Shown piece by piece: positions 21,878 to 33,800 of a DNA stretch of 64,000 nucleotides. The translations under genes were made by a program, and so were the position numbers. Numbering within the stretch: the stretch's first letter is position 1; each line of letters opens with the position of its first letter. The stretch lies in NCBI GenBank assembly GCA_013396915.1, contig VWZL01002042.1, forward strand, positions 772,627 to 836,626, read 5' to 3'. The DNA comes from Stercorarius parasiticus (lineage: Eukaryota > Chordata > Aves > Charadriiformes > Stercorariidae). The notes beneath the pieces were generated by a model, which was given only the letters and a program-made list of their open reading frames with translations, had not been told where the DNA came from and searched no databases.

Positions 21878-24800
21878 GTAAGGCTCTTTCTATTGCAATT
21901 CCAGCAGCCTGCTACGTGTGTTCTCCCACCCTGGGATTCACAGCACCGTGAGCTTGGGTCTGGGCAGGCAGGTGCCTGGGGACAACCTGGCAGGGTGAGT
22001 GCACTGAGCTGCTGGTACAGCTGGGAATGGGTGTTTCTCTGCACTGGGGAGTCACTGAGTGCAACCCCTGATGTACACAGGTGAAATAAATCTGCAGAGA
22101 GAGATGCAGACCTGCTCTGCGCTGCTTTATCTTAATGCCGTTTGCCTGTGACCCTTTAAAGTCTGTGCCCAGAGCCAAGGGCTGGTTCTCCAGCCTGTGA
22201 TTTCTCTTCTGCTCTGTGTCCTGGGAGCTTTGGGGAGATGCGAGGGGAGATGGGGTCCTGTGCCTCCCTGCCTGGGGGCTGCAGAGGGAGGTTGGCTGTG
22301 CCCCCCCGACATAACTCAGAGCAGCAAAGGCTCTCCACTCTGCCTGCCCCTGGTAAAACCCAGCTTTAGTTATTTATGTCTTTGTGTACATTACGTTGCT
22401 GGGGCTGGCATTTTTCCTTTGGGGAATGAAAACAATTTTTAGTGTTTGGGCAAAGAATGGTGCTTGTACACTGTGACAGGAGGGAGGCAGGCAGGGTGGT
22501 TTTGCCCAAATTCTTTGGAGTGGGAAGGAAAAGTGGTAGTTGTATTGCTCAGGCATCAGGATGGTGTTGTCTGGAGACGCAACTGGCTTGGACATACGTG
22601 GCTGCGAGGGGGCCGTTGCGAGCTCAGCACGGGGGAGCAGAGCTGGACAACTTCATCCCCTGTGGACCAAGCCGTACCCTTTCCCTCTGCCACGTCCCCT
22701 TTCCCTCTGCCACGTCCCCTTCCCCAGGCTCTGTGCCAGGTCGGTGGCAGCCCACGGCCCCATCTCAGACCCACACTGGCTTGAGCAGCGGGGAGCTGTG
22801 GTCAGGCACTGGAACCCAGGCTCCAGTGATAAGCCAGGTCAGCCTGACTTACTGCTGTAGTCACTGTATCAGAGTCACGTTGTTTTTTTTCCCTTTGGAA
22901 AATTGCATACGGCACCCCCTGTTTTACTAATGCCCCCCCTGCTCTGCTTTTACTGACATTGCACTCAGATCCATTAGGCTACGGTGGCGGTGAGGTCACT
23001 CACACCGTTAATTCAACCCTGTGGCTTTCCATTTTGGCACTGTCTTTAATGACGTGCTCGCACGCCGTTTCTGACCCGGGAGTGACTCAGGGACCTGGCT
23101 GTGCCCTGGGGATGAGCGGGGCATCGGCAGGAGGTCTGAGGTCACTTTTCTAAAATGGGGAACGATAACTTTGGCTTTCTCAGAGGGACTTGGTGGCATG
23201 CTCTGGACATGCAGGGCATGCTAGGGCAGCGCGGCTCCTGGGGGAGCCATGGTAGGAACCGGGGCTTACTCGGCATGGCTATTCCCAGCTGGATGGTGGT
23301 GCCTTTTCCCTGCCCCTGCAGCCTCAGCCCAGTTCCCCCCATGCAGGGAGGGCACAGGAAAACAGCCAGGCTGGGGAGAAAGGGTATGTAGGACCGAGCC
23401 AGGAGAGCGTGGCAGGAGCAGACCTGGGGTGCCTCTGAGCTGTGCGTGAGGTGTCTTCTGCTCCATCCATTCTCCCTCACGGCACCAGCATCTCACGGCA
23501 GCCCCTAAGGCTGCACCTCCCGGCAGGACCTCCAAAACCCCTGTATGCATCAAGTGGTCTCTCTGGCATGTTTGTGGAAAGCTCTGCCAAATGAATGGGC
23601 TAGAGCACACCAGGCCAGAGCTGTTTACGCCTTCCCCATGATTTAAGTTTCTCTTCCTCCCAAACGTAACGCTACCAGCAGGGTCAGAACCGGGACCAGC
23701 GTGTCCCGTGATGGCCCCAGGGAACTCAGCTCCGGCTTGGAGCTGGCGGCCACGTAGCAGCAGCCCATGTTTGAGTGCTTCGGCAGCGCAGGGTGTTTAC
23801 CTTGGCCGTCTCCCGTCTCCGAGAGATGAACAGATAGTGCGGCTAACAATGCTGATCGAAGGCGCCAGGAACTTGTCTCCCTGCCTCAGCTTCAGCCGCC
23901 ATTGGTGTAGGAAGTCCATGGGGACCCCAAGTGCAGAGGACGGGCCAGGAGCACTTGGATCAGACATCCTTGCTCTGGACTCTGCCTCCTTGTCCCCTGC
24001 AAAGGCTGACAGCCTCTGCCGTGCCAGCTGGGACCCAGCGCTGAGCCCTGGTGTCACCAAGTCTCCCCCCAGCCATGCCCCTGCATGCCAGCAAAATCCC
24101 CCTGGCTCCAGAGGATTTCTGCCTCGTTTACTGCAGAATTACCAGGACCAGACCCTCATATCTCAGGGATGTGTTTTTGAAAGCTGGGCTTTCTGCAAGT
24201 TAGAGATTAAGGCACAGCTTCCTGACAGCGAACAGCCCAGTGCCAGCGATCCCACGGCACTGCCACCTCGCAGCCTGGGGTCACCCTGGAGAGCAAAGCT
24301 TGGTCCGGACCCTACTGCCATCAAGCCAGGCGTGATAATGGCTGGTGGGCAAAGTCAGCTGAATGCCGTGGCCCTGCTCACTGGGGCTGTGTCTGCTGGG
24401 GGCTTCCTGCCATCCCAAACGTGGGGTTATAGCCGTGGTGGGAAAGGCAGAAGCTGGGCACGTGTGGGGTTTTTGTGGGCATCTGTCCTGCTCTGTCCCC
24501 AGGGAGGGTGAACCGCGCTCTGCCCGCAGCATCCTCTGGCTGCAGGTGGCTTCCAGCCGGCGGTGTGGGGCTGAGTGTGCGTCGCCCTTTCCCAAATTTG
24601 AGTCACTCCTCTTCCTCTTGAGGAAGAGCGCAAAGGGAACCGCTGCTTGAATGAAGGCTTAGTCAGAGGGGGAGAGCAATCCTCCTTCTTCAGAGGGAAG
24701 AAAATACCACCTGGCTTTTGCTCCAAACAAAACAAGACTGGAAGCAGTCTGTCTGGTTACTGGAAATGGTCTCAGTCCCAGGGCTGATAAGGCAGCCTCT

Positions 24801-27800
24801 AAAATCCCTGGAGAAATTAACGGCTTTTTTATCCTGATAAACGTGCTGTATTCCTTCTGGAAAATGCATTTGTGGAGCTGCTTACAGATAGAAAGCGTCC
24901 AGCGGAGATAAGTGGGGTGTGAAATACATTCAGTGTTCCTTTATCCTCCTGCTGCAAGGAGAAGTTTTTTAGGGGCTGGCTGCAAATCCCAGTTTGTTCA
25001 GAAAAGAAACAAATGGGGGGAAGTTGCTCGGACCTCAGAGCAAACTGCTGCGACCTGCCATGCAGCCTGACACAGTCTCTTTGCTGGGAGGGCTGGGGAG
25101 GATGCTCGAGGTTATACGTGATGTGATGTGTCTGCCACACCTGAAGGTGCTGGAGATGGTGGGGGGGGTGGCTGCGGGGCAGAGGCCACCATGGCACTGC
25201 TGTCACAGCACTCCCAGTGCCCTGGGTCTCTGCTGGCAGGGAAGCACGAAGATGGGCAAGGTACGAGGCAGGAGGCTGGCAGTGATGCCCGTGGTGCCCG
25301 CTCCCAGCTGCAGCTGGGTACGGTGCCATCCCTCCTGCCATTGTGTCTTCTTCCACCGTTCCCCCTGTACTTGGCACTGGTGAGGCACCACCTCGAGGGC
25401 TGTGTCCAGTTTTGGGCCCCTCACTGCAAGAAAGACATTGAGGTGCTGGAGCCTGTCCAGAGAAGGGCAACAAAGCTGGTGAGGGGTCTGGAGCACAAGT
25501 CTGATGAGGAGCGGCTGAGGGAGCTGGGGGTGTTCAGCCTGGAGAAAAGGAGGCTGAGGGGAGACCTTCTCACTCTCTACAACTGCCTGAAAGGAGAGTG
25601 TAGTGAGGTGTGGGTTGGTCTCTTCTCCCAAGTAACAAATGATAGGACAAGAGGAAGCATTCTCAAGTTGCACCAGGGGAGGTTTAGACTGGATATTAGG
25701 AAAAATTGATAACTGAAAGAGTTATCAAACATTGGAACAGGCTGCCCAGGGAACCAGTGGAATTGTCATCCCTGGAGGTATTTAAAAGATGGGTAGACGT
25801 GGTGCTTAGCGATATGGGTTAGTGATGGGTTTTGTCAGTGTTAGGTTGATGGTTGGACTCGATGATCTGAAAGGTACCTTCCAACCTAGACAATTCTATG
25901 ATTCTATGATTAATCACTGCCACGTTGTCATCCATGTGCTGAGCAAAACATTTCCAAACACACCTGGGGGTTGCCAGGAAATCCAAAGGACACAACAGGG
26001 TGAGTGATCCCCGGGGATGGCACAGCACAGGGAACCTGGTGGGGAGGGGAGGAAGAGGATGGCTGCTGCCCATCCGTGGATGGGGCTGCACAATCAACCT
26101 TGGATTTTCCTTCCTCCTACAGTGTGTTGGGGCACCCAGGCCCACGGCCCTCGACGCCTGGTGTCCTTCCCCGGTACAGGAAGGCCGTGTTTGTGGAGTA
26201 CCCCGATGCCTCGTTCACGCAGCCCAAGCCCAAGCCAGCGTGGATGGGTATGAAGCACCTGCAGCGCGATCAGCCTTAGCTCTCCATGACAGTGGCCATC
26301 CTGGGATGGCTGCTGGCAGCTCCTCGGCCAGGAATGGGAAAACACCTGGGTAGAGTCACAGTACAGCAGAGCTGCTGGGGATGGAGGGAGCCTTTCTGGT
26401 GCCGGAGCAGTTGATGCTGCTATGCTACTTGAGGGACAACTGGAGGTGGAAAGTTCAGACCCTTTGAGGTCCGTGGCTGGGTGTGAGCTGCCTGACCCCC
26501 TTCCTCCCTTCAGGTCTCCTGGGCCCCACCATCCGAGCAGAAGTCTATGACACGGTGGTCATCACGTTTAAGAACCTGGCCTCCCGCCCGTACAACATCC
26601 ATGCTGTTGGGGTGTCCTACTGGAAGGCGTCGGAGGGTGAGTTGGGTGATAGCCAGATGCCCTTGTGCAGCACCTCCTGCTCTGCCGCTGGCCAGGGGGA
26701 AGCACATCCCACCCTGACCCTGCTACTCACATCCCTCTATGAGGACAAACAGTCATAGTGATGGCTTAGCCTGGGGGAACAACCAGACCATGCCCAGCCC
26801 AGAAATGAGCTGAGATGAGCAAACAGCACACAGCAAACCCATATCAGTTATAGAGATAACACATAGGTTAAACATGAGGTTGGATGCTTAAGGCCAGGAT
26901 GACTGTGCCCTTCAGCACCAGGGCAGGTGGTGGGTGCACAGCCCAACCATCAAGTTTCTGGCACAGCTCTGCTCACTGCCCTGAGACCAGCTATTGCTGG
27001 TGGGAGTCGGGATGGCCCTGGGGGCTGGGGTGGAGGGAGACCGTGCTTTGGGTTGGGGGAAGAGGCATTTCTGTAGCGACGGTGTGTTCGCTATGAACCT
27101 TTGATGACATCTGGCTGTTCCTTTGGCTTTAGGTGCAGGGTATGAGGATGAGGCCAGCCAGGCAGAGAAGGAGGGTGACAGGGTGGATCCGGGGAAGACA
27201 CACACGTACATCTGGGAAATACAGCAAAACCAGGGTCCCACGGATGGCGATTCACCATGCCTGACCCACTCCTACTCCTCCAACACCGACAGTGTGAAGG
27301 ACATCAACTCCGGTTTGATTGGAGCCCTGCTTGTGTGCCGACCGGGTAAGAAGAGCACAGGATGGGGACAGGTCACATGCAACCTTGAATGAAAAAGCAG
27401 AAAACTCAAAGATGCCTCCCAGGGGCTGAACATGGCAGTGGAGTTGGTAAACTGTGGTCAACAGCAGCACTTTTGGTGTTTGGCCCTTTCCTCAAAGAGT
27501 GGAAAAAGTGTGCAGAAGCCAAACACACTTTGGATTTCCCTGCTGGGGAGTAATTGGTAGTTTCTTTCCTTTTCAAGATTTCACACTACAGATGAAATCT
27601 TCTACCTTGTATCTGAACCTTATCTATCCATACGGTGAATTGCTATGGAGGCATAAATGTTTGTCTTTCCTTCAGAGCTTCCCCAAGCTGTGATTGTTCA
27701 ATGTCAGCCAGGGTGCTTTGTCAAACAGGGTTTTGTTGGAAGAACTAGAGGGAAGTTTGTATGAGCAAGGGTTAAGGATCAGGCAGGAGAGAGGCAGGAC

Positions 27801-30800
27801 ACCTGGGGCACTGCCTGGTCCACAGTACCTGTGCCTGCTCTCCTTCCTTCGGTAAACATGGAGGTGATGAAATCCTGACTGTTAATACTTGCTGTTTGCA
27901 AGGCACCAAGAAGTGTACCTAGGGTGGGATTGGTCACCCCTGGTTGAGCTGTCTTCTGGAGGTAGTTGTCCAGACCCTCTGTAGTCACTGGAGAGGAATG
28001 GGCACGAGTCACCTCCTTCCAGGGCTCTGTCTGCAGGCTCCAGTGACTCACCAGGAGCAGTTTCTCCACTGATGAGCGAAGTCTAGACAGTGACAGACCA
28101 TTGTGTTGATGATGGGGCTAGAGAAAATGGGCTCTTCCAGGTGACTAAATGAATCCTGAGAGGGGAAGGCAGCACAAACTCACCTTTTGATGCCTTCTGG
28201 GGGCAGCTGCCTCTCAACCATAGGCTTTTGGGGACTGGAAGGCTGGAAAAAAAGTTGTCCCAGTCATGAGACATAACAAAAGCAATCCACAGCCTGGCCT
28301 TGATTTACCAGTTCTTGGAGGGCACAAAGGGAATTCCCTGGGGAGACAGGCGTGGTGCTTGCTGACCTTTAAAGAGGACATTCCTGTGGCGTCTTGCAGG
28401 GACCCTGATGAACGATGGGAACCAGAATGTGCAGCAAGAGTATGTGATGCTCTTCGCAGTGTTTGATGAAGGTAACTACTCCTTTGACTGGTGTCGGACC
28501 CTGAATTCAGCCTAATCCAGGGCGCGTGCTTTGGCCATGGTGTGAGCACAGCTGCTCAGCTCCCACACTATCTCCCAAGGGTCTGAGCCTTGTACAGCTC
28601 CCCCAACCAACGTGCTCCTGGTGCAGTACTGCCACTCCTTCTTCTGTGCCCCAGGTGCAGGGAGCTTGCAGCCTCCCCAGCTCTCCCATCCCATGCCCTG
28701 GCCTTGTTCCCATCACATAAGCTGTGGGGGAGTAATGCCCTGTCACGTGCAGTGGTCACCACCACATTCATGCAGAGCCATGTCCAGGTCTGCTGTGGAT
28801 TTCCAACAGGCACCGCACATCTAACCTCCCTGGATTTTGGCTTTCATACTGTTTCACCCCAGTTGCAAGGTTTCCTTTTTCTTTGAAATGCTCTCAAGTG
28901 AAAGCTGACTGCATCCTCCCCTCTGCACAGGGAAAAGCTGGTACTCTGAGCCTGGCTCCCTGGCAGCTCGCAACAGGACAGAGCTGCACACCATCAATGG
29001 CTACATCAATGGCTCGCTGCCTGGTGAGTACCAGTGTGCCGGGGACAGGGATGGAGGGCATGGGAGGTGCTAGGAACAGGCGTGTAGCCAGGTCTGTAAA
29101 CTCAGGGTGGCTTGTGAAAGGATATGAGAATGGACATCAAGAGGAGTTTCCAGGTGATGGGTCTGTTGGGCTGTCTTCACCCCAGAGGGACTATCACATC
29201 TCAACTCCTTGAGCTGCCTTGCCCATTTAGAGTGGGGCAGGACCTGTTTTCCGGCTGTCTGTGCAGCTGACGTCCTCAGAGGTCTCCAGAAATAGTGCTG
29301 GTAGCAAAGAGTATCATCTCTTGTAGCTCTGTGAACAAGGCTGGAGGTAACATTGAGGGGAAATTTCGGTTCCCACTAGCCTGGCTCTGACAACACACCT
29401 CTGTAGGATTTGGGGAATAGAATCATTTAGGTTGGAAAAGACCCTTAAGATCATTGAGTCCAACCATACATCTAACACTGCCAACTCCACCCCTAAACTG
29501 TGTCCCTAAGTGCCATTTCTACACATCCTTTAAATACCTGCAGGGATGGTGACTCAGCCACTTCCCTGGGCAGCCTGTCCCAGTGTTTGATAACTCCTTC
29601 AGTGAAGAAATTTCTCCTAATACCCAACCTAACCCCCTCCTGGTGCAACTTGATGCCGTTTCCTCTTGTCCTATCACTTGCTACCTGGGAGAAGAGACCG
29701 AGCCCCCCTCACTACAACCTCCTTTCAGGTTGTTGTAGAAAGTGATAAGGTCTCCCCGCAGCCTCCTTTTCTCCAGAAAAGCAAAAGAAAAGGCCATTTG
29801 TGGTCCCAGTGAAGACAAAAGTTGGCATTTTCTGATGTTCTTCTGGGAGAAGGTCCAGAGCCACTTGAGAGTGAAGAATCTTCAAGGCAAACTGGGAGAC
29901 ACTGTCAGCAGAGCCATTACCATCAGCAGCCCTGGTGAATCGCAGCCTGAAATTTCCCACCTGGGTCTGGCCATTCTCCAATAAAAGGCAAAAGCAAAAC
30001 TCCCCTGAATTCCCTGTCCTGGTGGATCTAAGGAGCTTAAGAGCTGAGTAGACCTCATGGCCAGCTGCTGATTCTGAACAGTGGATTTTCCCTCAAGAAG
30101 GTATCCACCTCCGCCCAGTAACCTCCAGTCTGGTTGCGGGACCTGGCCTGAGAGGTGTCTGATGGAGAGGTGGCAATGGAGAGCTGAGGGCCTCAGGATG
30201 GAGCCTCCACCCTGTCTCCTCCGGGGCTCTTGGGATCTGTTCCAGTCACCTATTGCACGCAGTGCAAAAAACAAGTGCTTGACTCTGTATTTGACTTTGT
30301 TTGGCTTCAGCTTCCAGGAACTTGTTCTTGTTATTCACTTCCCTGCTAGTTTACAGAGCCCTTCAGCACACACTAATTTCTTCCCAGGAAAATATTTTTA
30401 CAATGCATTCAAGTCCTCTCCCATTTCCTCCGCACACTGAGCTCTTTGAGCCTCTCCGAAGAAGGAATTTTCCCCAGCCTTCAAATAATCCTGGTGACCT
30501 CTCTCTGCCCTTTTTAGGGTATTTCAGCTACTGCCCCAAATGCAACGTTTTAGTATTAGGCTTGCCAGTGTTGTGATCACACAAATTATTCTCCTTTCCA
30601 GTTCCGGAATCCCATATTTATAGAGTCAAGGAGCCCATCTACTTCTTTTGCTACTGCATCCCACTGTGAGTTCCCACCAGCATGCCTCCCAAAGCCCATC
30701 CCAAAGTCCCTCACACTGTAAATCCAGTCTTATCTCAGGGGGGTGATGTGGCCTGTGCCTCTGTTTTGCTCAGACAGTCTACGTTCACATGCGACTTCTC

Positions 30801-33800
30801 CAGCTTGAAGCCACCACTTTGCGGGGCAGGAGACTACTCAGCACGTGTCAGGCTCTGACTCCATGACACCAAGATGGGCACAGTGCTGACTCCTGGGTGC
30901 TTTCCTTCTCTCCTGGTAGGTCTCACACTGTGCCTCAAGAAGCAGGTCCACTGGCACGTGATTGGGTTGGGCACTGGGCCAGAAGTCCACTCCATCTTCT
31001 TCGAAGCCCACACATTCCTGGTGAGAGGCCACCGTCTCAGCAGCCTAGAAATCTCCCCTGCCACATATCTCACAGCCCAGACCATGCCAGGAACGGCTGG
31101 CTGGTTTCGGATGTTCTGCCAAATGCTGTCCCATCAGCAAGGTAACCTTATTCTGCAAGGGCTTGGGGGAAAGGAAGTTTAGGGGATGGCCTGGGCTCAG
31201 GGTTCTATTCAGTGCTGCAGGTCCAAGGCCCCTCCTGCTCCACAGTGTTACGTCCATGAGCAATCTGGCCTGTGACCAAGATGGCATAGGTTGACCCATG
31301 TGATGGCCCATTTGATGGGGACAATAGTAGAGAGGACATCTCCCAGGTAGAGCCTGGAATAGTGTGTGCCTGTGCTGGCATGTCCATGTGACCCTTTCTG
31401 CCCGGCTTGTCTGAACCCAGCTGGCATGGAGGCCATTGTGAAGGTGGAGGAGTGTCCAGAGGAGCGCGTGATGAAGATGGGGCAACTGTCAGATGAGCCA
31501 GAGGACATGGATTACCCTGAAGAAGATGAGGAAACTTATCACGTGATCCAAGTGCGCTCTTTTGCCAAAGAGAAACCTGTGACCTGGACTCACTACATTG
31601 CGGCTGAAGAAATGGACTGGGATTATGCTCCCGTGAAGCCAGTGTCTCTGGACAGGTGAGAGTGGGAAAGTGTGCCCATGAAGCTGCTCCTCGAGGCAGG
31701 ACAAGGATGATCCTGGGGAGGCCATGGGAAGGCAGGACCTGGCTTTGCTCCCTTTTACCAAATATCTTGCAGAGGCATTTGTCACTAGGGCATTTGTCTC
31801 TGTTGCCCAGGAGTCAGCCCCTTCTGAGCAGGTAGTAGTCCCTGGTGACGCTTCTGACCCTCCAGGCAGGAGGCCCTGCACAGCCAGGACATGTGCCTGC
31901 GGCCCCAGAGTGTGGGTCTCCTTGCCCTGTCTGGAAGGTCCTGCTCTAGATAGCAGGGGCAATTAATCCCTGCTGCTGCCCCCCTTCTTGGAGAGAGAGG
32001 TGATGCGAGTGCGATATCTCAGCAGAAGTATCTTAGTCAGCACTGCATGGCGATGACACTTGTCACCAGTCCCAACGTCACTGCCAACGCAGGCTGTGTG
32101 GGCTGGGGCTGGCTTGGTAGTGGAGTCACCAGGTTCTGCTCTAGATGGGGATGTCAGACAGCAGCCGCTGGAGCAAGGCATGTGGGGCAGAAATCCCCAC
32201 CTGGAGAGGTGTCCTCTCCAGCTTAGGGCTGGCCTTACTCCTGGGAAGGAGATGGGATGACCAAGAAAAGGCAGCGTCTCTGTTGCATACTGGGGGTGTT
32301 CCCTGACACAGGACAACCCGCCAGGCTCTCAGCTCTCACAGCCACCACTTTCCTCCAAGACAGGGCAGTGTCAGCCCAAGGCTGCTACTGTGCAACCTAG
32401 TTGAAGCTTTCTCTGTTAAAGAAGCACTGAATCACTTGAAACCTTATTCCTCAGGATGCACGTTGTGATTGCAGGGATGGGTGTCCCCACTGTGCACTGG
32501 TAGTCCCCGGGCAGCTGTGTACATCCTTGGACGATGGAAGGTCTTATTCTGGTTCTGACAGTGTCCCTCATGTGGCCATTTGCTCTTTCTCTGCCTTGCT
32601 CTTTCTCTGCAGAAACATCACAAGCCTGTTCCTGGAGGCTGGCCCTCAGCGGATCGGTTCAAAGTATAAGAAAGTGATGTTTGTGGAGTACGAGGATGCA
32701 ACCTTCAAGAAGCGCAAGGTTTCAGATCAAATGGACAAGGGAATCCTGGGGCCTGTCATTAAGGGAGAGGTTGGAGATCAGTTTAAGGTAAGAGAGAGAG
32801 TGCTTTCCACAAAGGGGGACTGGAAGGGGAACTTCAAAGCTTGATGCTGTTCCTCCGAGAGCTATTGCTCTTGGTTTGTGGCTAAGGTCTGACATAAGTC
32901 CTTGAGGTGCTCTATCATGTTTGGTAACGTCCAAAGTTCACCAGAAAGTCAGATGTTACTGAAAGCTAAAGCTAAATACTCTCAGTGAGATCAGCAGAGA
33001 TGCACGGGATATGGCCCGGTCCCCTTGATTTGACTTCATTGCAGACATCTTAGGAATCTTGTGAATTAATCCATGACAGAGGGCATCCAGCACCTTCCTC
33101 TGAGGCAGGAGCGTCCTCTCACCCTCCACTCTTCTCCATCTGTGTGCTCTTACCATACAGTATTGGGGACTGTCACTTGTGTCTCCTCAAGTGCCTCTAC
33201 CGACCACTTGACTTGTTTGCTGCCAGGAGGGATGGGATGGTTTCCAGGAGCTTCACATTTCTGCTCCCTGACGGGGGTTCTCTGTGCAGCTGTGGGCATG
33301 CAGCTGAAGGTAATGTCTGTGGCGAAGCCCCAACAGAGCTATTTAGAGAAATAAATGAAGGGCTTCTTGTGGTGAAGTGGGGAGCACTTTGAAGCTGTTG
33401 ATTGCTGTGTCTTAGTCCTCTGAGGCTCCTGGATTGACAGACATCTTCTGTCTCATATGCAAAGTGAGACTAAAGACAGCAACTTTTCCTATAATAAATC
33501 TGATATTTTCATGCCCTCCCTAAAATGAGTATCTCCCAGATAGATGGACAGTGTGCATTGGTAGAGAAATAAACAGTCTTTTCTTCTATTCTGACTCCTA
33601 CTTTGTGGTCCCAGACACGTCTGGGTTCCTCCCCGTTGGACACTGGCAGGTAGCCGATCCCAGAGCACTGCTTGCCCAGCGTTTCCCTCCCTGTGAGGAC
33701 ACCGAGGGCAGCCTCAAGGGCTCACAACATTCAGAAAGCATTAAATGCTCCTGCTGGCTGTCATCCTCATTTCAGATCGTGTTCAGGAACCTGGCAAGCC

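Larger units (their letters stand above)
21878..26122 (+). other. F8: F8 intron 1 (4.2 kb)
   Basis: The longest intron of this F8 gene, though still several-fold shorter than the human one. Apart from a CR1 fragment (25366-25910) and a 20-base tandem duplication (22681-22720) I see nothing structured in it. Confidence 0.9.

Noticed and set aside
25128..25709. 193-codon + strand frame in F8 intron 1
   Set aside because: Its second half is the degraded CR1 reverse-transcriptase tail and the first half is unrelated intron. It is a repeat remnant and not a host gene.
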